Shown here piece after piece: positions 47,855 through 51,203 of a DNA stretch of 51,203 bases (the first letter of the stretch is position 1; each line of letters starts with the position of its first letter). The notes under the pieces are model-generated. The model searched no databases, was not told where the DNA came from, and saw only the letters and a program-made list of their open reading frames with translations. The translations under genes and the position numbers were made by a program. The stretch comes from Nitrosomonadales bacterium. GTDB lineage: Bacteria; Pseudomonadota; Gammaproteobacteria; Burkholderiales; Gallionellaceae. The stretch spans positions 1 to 51,203 of the forward strand of contig JAHFQY010000016.1 of the NCBI GenBank assembly GCA_023259065.1. Reading direction: 5' to 3'.

Positions 47855-48901
47855 TTAGCGGACCTGGGTTTGATGCTCGTCACCTTGGCGGGCGCGAATC
47901 TGGCCGATCTGCCACACGCTTTCGCCTGCAGTCTGTAGCTGGCTCATTGCCTTGGCAGCATCGTCCTTGCTTACGATCACCACCATGCCGATGCCGCAGT
48001 TGAAGGTTCTGTACATCTCCTGCGCAGCCACGTTGCCGCCTTCGCGCAACCAGTCAAACAGCTTGGGCATCTTCCAGGCCTTGCTGTCGATGTCGGCCAC
48101 CACGCTGGCGGGCAGCACGCGCGGCACGTTCTCGGTAATGCCGCCGCCGGTGATGTGCGCCATGCCCTTCACGGTAATTTGCTGCATCAGCGCCAGCATG
48201 GGTTTCACGTACAGGCGTGTTGGCGCCATGATGCAGTCGGCCAGGGTGCGCTCGCCGTCAAACTTGGCATTGAGATCGGGATGACTGCGCTCGATGATCT
48301 TGCGCACCAGCGAGTAGCCGTTGGAGTGCGCGCCGTTGGAAGCCAGGCCCAGCACCACGTCACCCGCCTTGATGTGTTCGCCCGTGATGATCTTGCTCTT
48401 CTCCACCACGCCCACGGCAAAGCCGGCGAGGTCGTATTCGCCCACCGGGTACATGCCCGGCATCTCGGCCGTCTCGCCGCCGATCAATGCGCAACCAGAA
48501 TCTTCACAGCCCTTGGCGATACCCTTGATCACCTCGGTGGCAGCGGGCACGTCCAGCTTGCCGCAGGCAAAATAGTCGAGGAAGAACAGCGGCTCCGCGC
48601 CCTGTACCAGAATGTCGTTCACGCTCATGGCCACCAGATCGATGCCGACCGTGTCGTGGCGGTTCAGCTCAAACGCCAGTTTCAGCTTGGTGCCCACGCC
48701 GTCGGTGCCGGATACCAGCACAGGTTCTTTGTATTTTTTGGAGATTTCCACCAGCCCGCCGAAGCCGCCGATGCCGGACAGCACCTCGGGGCGCATGGTG
48801 CGCTTGGCAAACGGTTTGATGTTTTCCACCAGTTGATCGCCGGCGTCGATGTCGACACCCGCATCGCGGTAGGACAGGGAGGTGTTGTTGGGCTGGTTCA
48901 A
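47855..48901 (-). CDS. purM: Phosphoribosylformylglycinamidine cyclo-ligase PurM
   Basis: A 348-residue AIR synthetase, step five of purine synthesis. Typical blocks are [40 protein letters not shown] and [13 protein letters not shown]. The length matches the family. It is divergent from the AI-2E transporter gene with a 63-base gap that must hold both promoters; the purM-perM-hda order is common in betaproteobacteria. Confidence 0.96.
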   Translation of the reverse strand: MNQPNNTSLSYRDAGVDIDAGDQLVENIKPFAKRTMRPEVLSGIGGFGGLVEISKKYKEPVLVSGTDGVGTKLKLAFELNRHDTVGIDLVAMSVNDILVQGAEPLFFLDYFACGKLDVPAATEVIKGIAKGCEDSGCALIGGETAEMPGMYPVGEYDLAGFAVGVVEKSKIITGEHIKAGDVVLGLASNGAHSNGYSLVRKIIERSHPDLNAKFDGERTLADCIMAPTRLYVKPMLALMQQITVKGMAHITGGGITENVPRVLPASVVADIDSKAWKMPKLFDWLREGGNVAAQEMYRTFNCGIGMVVIVSKDDAAKAMSQLQTAGESVWQIGQIRARQGDEHQTQVR

Positions 48902-48964
48902 GTTGAGTTCTCGCTTTCTTCGGGATACAGTGCGGCAAATTTAATTACGCGGATTTTACCCGAA

Positions 48965-50020
48965 ATGACCCTGGAACGCTTCGTTGCACTGCAATGGCTG
49001 GTGATTGCAGCAATCTGCGGCTGGCTGCTGTACCTGCTGGCGCCCATCCTGACGCCTTTTGTCGCGGCCGCCATCCTGGCCTACATCTGCGACCCGCTGG
49101 TGTTGCGCCTATGCAAGCTGCGGCTGTCGCGCACCCTGGCTACCCTGCTGGTGATGCTGGCCTTGCTGGCGGTATTGATAGTGCTGGTGCTGATCATGCT
49201 GCCGCTGCTGCAGACAGAGGCAAACCTGTTTGTGAATCGCTTGCCAGACCTGCTGGATGCCATGCGCGTCAAGCTGTTGCCCTGGCTGCAGCAGCAATTC
49301 GGCATCGCCCTGTCGTGGGATGCCGCCTCGCTGAGGGAATTTGTGTTCAGCCATCTGCAGAATGCAGGCAGCGCTGCTGCCAAAATGCTGCCCTGGCTGA
49401 GCGGTGGCGGCTCGGCTCTGCTGATGCTGGTGATGAACGTGTTGCTGATCCCGGTGGCCCTCTTTTACCTGCTGCGCGACTGGCCCATGCTGCTGTCTCA
49501 CATCGAGCAAATCCTGCCGCGTGGCCAGCAGGCCAGGGTGCTGGCTATTGCCGGCGAGATTGATGGCGTGCTGGCTGAATTCCTGCGCGGCCAGCTGGCC
49601 GTCATGCTGCTGATGAGCGCTTACTACGTCATCGGGCTGTGGTTAACGGGGCTGGAATTTTCGCTGCCCATCGGGCTGCTGGCGGGCATGCTCGTTTTTG
49701 TGCCCTACCTGGGCATGATCACCGGGCTGGCGCTGGCCACCCTGGCGGCGTTCACCCAGTTTGACCACTTCAGCGGCGTGCTGCTGGTGTGGGCGGTATT
49801 TGCCAGCGGGCAGCTGCTGGAAGGCATGGTGGTAACCCCCAAGCTGGTGGGAGAGCGCATCGGCCTGCACCCGCTGGCGGTGATCTTTGCCCTGCTGGCA
49901 TTCGGCCAGCTGTTCGGCTTCTTCGGCGTGCTGCTCGCCCTGCCGCTGTCTGCGGCGCTGCTGGTTGGCCTGCGCCATGTGCGCGGCTGGTATCTGGACA
50001 GCACCTTGTATCGGGGATGA
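48965..50020 (+). CDS. AI-2E family transporter (PerM-like)
   Basis: A 351-residue membrane protein with about seven to eight helices. MTLERFVALQWLVIAAICGW opens the protein at 48965, followed by LLYLLAPILTPFVAAAILAY, a central amphipathic region and the C-terminal helices (GLLAGMLVFVPYLGMITGLA and VGERIGLHPLAVIFALLAFG), the conserved block of this family. An upstream in-frame extension lies antisense to purM and is not coding. It precedes hda by 1 base, so the pair is an operon. Members export varied substrates; the substrate here is unknown. Confidence 0.9.
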   Translation: MTLERFVALQWLVIAAICGWLLYLLAPILTPFVAAAILAYICDPLVLRLCKLRLSRTLATLLVMLALLAVLIVLVLIMLPLLQTEANLFVNRLPDLLDAMRVKLLPWLQQQFGIALSWDAASLREFVFSHLQNAGSAAAKMLPWLSGGGSALLMLVMNVLLIPVALFYLLRDWPMLLSHIEQILPRGQQARVLAIAGEIDGVLAEFLRGQLAVMLLMSAYYVIGLWLTGLEFSLPIGLLAGMLVFVPYLGMITGLALATLAAFTQFDHFSGVLLVWAVFASGQLLEGMVVTPKLVGERIGLHPLAVIFALLAFGQLFGFFGVLLALPLSAALLVGLRHVRGWYLDSTLYRG

Positions 50021-50021
50021 G

Positions 50022-50690
50022 ATGACGCAATTGCTGTTGGGCATCACGCCCGAATGGAAGCCCACCCTGGAAAATTTTGTTGTTGGCCGCAATGCCGAGC
50101 TGCTCTCCGTGCTGCGCCACACCCTCACCGGCAAACAGGGCGAGCGCAGCCTCTACATCTGGGGAGAACCCGGCAGCGGCAAGAGCCACCTGCTGCACGC
50201 TGCCGTGGGGCAGGCGCAGGCCAACGGCCAGAAAGCTATTTACCTGCATGCCATGATGCCAGAGCCCGCGAAGCTGGAAGGCATGCAGCTGGTTGCCGTG
50301 GGCGCGGTGGAGGCGCTGGACGAGATCGCGCAAATCGCCCTGTTCGCCCTCTACAACCGCCTGCGCGAAAATGGCGGCGTGCTGCTGGTCAGCGGCGCCT
50401 CCGCCCCCGCCCACCTGCAACTGCGCGACGACCTGCGCACCCGCCTGGGCTGGGGTTTGGTATACCAGGTGCAAGCCTTGAGCGACGAGGAAAAAGCGCT
50501 GGCCCTCAACCAGCATGCTCAGGCGCGCGGCTTGGTTCTGCCGCCCGAAGTCACGCATTACCTGCTACGCCACGGCCGCCGCGACCTGCCCTCCCTGCTG
50601 GGCGTGCTGGATGCCCTGGATGAACACTGCCTGCGCTTGAAACGCGCACCCAGCGTGCCGCTGCTGAAGGAAGTGATGCAGGTTGGGTAA
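50022..50690 (+). CDS. hda: DnaA inactivator Hda, with degenerate Walker B
   Basis: A 222-residue AAA+ protein of the DnaA/Hda family. The N-terminal MTQLLLGITP carries a QLxL-type clamp-binding motif, and Walker A is GEPGSGKS (48-55). The C-terminal lid (LSDEEKALALNQHAQARGL, HYLLRHGRRDLPSLLGVLDA) is typical. With the sliding clamp, Hda stimulates ATP hydrolysis by DnaA and prevents over-initiation. The Walker B site, normally with two acidic residues (as in LLxVDDV), reads LVAVGAVEALD, so the acidic pair is absent. The context perM-hda-HAD matches other betaproteobacteria. Confidence 0.9.
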   Translation: MTQLLLGITPEWKPTLENFVVGRNAELLSVLRHTLTGKQGERSLYIWGEPGSGKSHLLHAAVGQAQANGQKAIYLHAMMPEPAKLEGMQLVAVGAVEALDEIAQIALFALYNRLRENGGVLLVSGASAPAHLQLRDDLRTRLGWGLVYQVQALSDEEKALALNQHAQARGLVLPPEVTHYLLRHGRRDLPSLLGVLDALDEHCLRLKRAPSVPLLKEVMQVG

Positions 50691-50699
50691 CTGCTTTTA

Positions 50700-50846
50700 T
50701 CCGCAGATTACGCAGATTAAATCGATTAAAAAAACAGTAATAGATACTTGAACGAACACGGAGCGAGGTGAGTCGTTCATGACTTTATAATCTGTTTAAT
50801 CTGCGTACCCGCAGGGCACAAGAACCTCTTCGAGGTAATCTGCGGA
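50700..50846. repeat. Family B inverted repeat (copy 4), enlarged, hda-HAD gap
   Basis: The left arm TCCGCAGATTACGCAGAT is exact, and the right arm is split: AATCTGTTTAATCTGCGTA, then a 30-base insert (50808-50837), then ATCTGCGGA. The centre holds a further hairpin, TGAACGA (50749-50755) with TCGTTCA (50773-50779). Confidence 0.9.
50808..50837. repeat. 30-base insertion inside family B copy 4
   Basis: The block interrupts the otherwise conserved CTGCGTA/ATCTGCGG junction and is bordered by GTA on both sides, like a 3-base target duplication. It contains the hairpin CCTCTTCGAGG. Confidence 0.6.
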
Positions 50847-50887
50847 CAGAAAAAGCTTTTAGTATTTTCAAACATTGGAGCAATAAA

Positions 50888-51203
50888 TTGAACCTCGCTT
50901 TATTTGATCTGGACAACACCCTGTTAAGCGGCGACAGCGATTTCGAGTGGTCGCAATTCCTTATCGAGCAGGGCGTGCTCGACAAGGAGCTGTTTGAAGC
51001 CAAGAATCTTGAGTTCTACAATCAATACAAGGCCGGCACCCTGGACATCCACGAGTTTCTCGACTTCCAGCTCAAGCCGCTGTCGCGCCACACACGGCAG
51101 GAACTGGATGCCTGGCATGCGGCATTCATGCAGAACAAAATCCACGGCATGATAGGCCTTCCTGCGCAGAACCTGGTGGCCAGCCACCGCAATGCGGGCG
51201 ACA
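50888..51203 (+). CDS. HAD-superfamily hydrolase (HAD-IB-like), 3' end missing
   Basis: The first 105 codons of a haloacid dehalogenase-like phosphatase. Motif I with the nucleophile Asp is at the very start (LALFDLDNTLLSGDSDFEW). The cap-region sequence LSRHTRQELDAWHAAFMQNK follows. The start is TTG at 50888 with GGAG 7 bases upstream; no ATG lies nearby. Similar proteins next to hda are annotated as HAD-IB or histidinol-phosphatase-like; the substrate is not known. The gene runs off the right edge. Confidence 0.8.
   Translation, partial: MNLALFDLDNTLLSGDSDFEWSQFLIEQGVLDKELFEAKNLEFYNQYKAGTLDIHEFLDFQLKPLSRHTRQELDAWHAAFMQNKIHGMIGLPAQNLVASHRNAGD

Noticed and set aside
48155..48964. Long N-terminal extension of the AI-2E transporter
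   Set aside because: It is antisense to purM; the family start MTLERFV at 48965 is in the right place.

Overview
The window reads as chromosomal DNA of a betaproteobacterium. The support is the set of gene neighbourhoods (bioB-F-H-C-D, purN/DUF3108/rsmB, purM divergent from perM-hda-HAD, proS with a lytic transglycosylase, sco1 beside a TauE/SafE-type protein), single-copy housekeeping proteins of proteobacterial type, and a complete-looking MSHA pilus block. An iron- or sulfur-oxidising relative in the Nitrosomonadales/Gallionellaceae is my best guess. It is inference only, because no phylogenetic marker search could be run. I see no prophage, integron, CRISPR array or plasmid genes.

Layout: (1) 1-9092, MSHA-type pilus genes: the 3' part of mshQ, then a tightly overlapping run mshI, pilN-like, mshJ, mshK, mshL, mshM, mshN. 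(2) 9131-10509, a TetR regulator, a TusA-like sulfurtransferase and an unknown protein, with two related operator-like palindromes. (3) 10512-15947, comF divergent from the biotin genes bioB, F, H, C, D. (4) 16002-19878, a TauE/SafE-like membrane protein, SCO1, a hybrid histidine kinase and a LuxR-type response regulator. (5) 19941-27297, ftsK, lolA, a REP-flanked transposase (RAYT) broken by a stop codon, rarA, serS and a DUF155 protein. (6) 27301-31477, mltF (minus strand), tRNA-Ser(CGA), leuA with a possible leucine-rich leader ORF, and a YebC-family protein. (7) 31540-38109, a Ser/Thr kinase, a GNAT-like protein, a DUF938 methyltransferase and WrbA on the minus strand, then YihY, a UPF0114 protein and a thioredoxin-like protein on the plus strand. 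(8) 38122-44047, a lytic transglycosylase and proS (minus), two tandem stand-alone CZB proteins, rppH, a CBS protein and a PEGA lipoprotein. (9) 44125-51203, rsmB, two DUF3108 proteins, purN and purM (minus), then perM, hda and the start of a HAD hydrolase.

The most unusual property of the window is its intergenic DNA. At least four unrelated families of inverted repeats occupy gaps between housekeeping genes: family A (GTAGGTTGGGTTAGCGCAGC..., 2 copies with perfect 30-bp arms), family B (TCCGCAGATTACGCAGAT..., 4 copies), family C (GGGAGCGCCGACGTCC..., pairs bounding the RAYT gene) and family D (GTGAAACGTGAAAGG..., 1 copy). They fill both sizeable gaps inside the biotin operon, and they provide the stop codon or last residues of bioD, ftsK and rarA. 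Other points worth attention are the tandem CZB pair, the TetR/TusA module with paired operators, the leucine-rich small ORF before leuA, an IPT/TIG-like domain inside MshN, and an Hda whose Walker B acidic residues appear to be missing.
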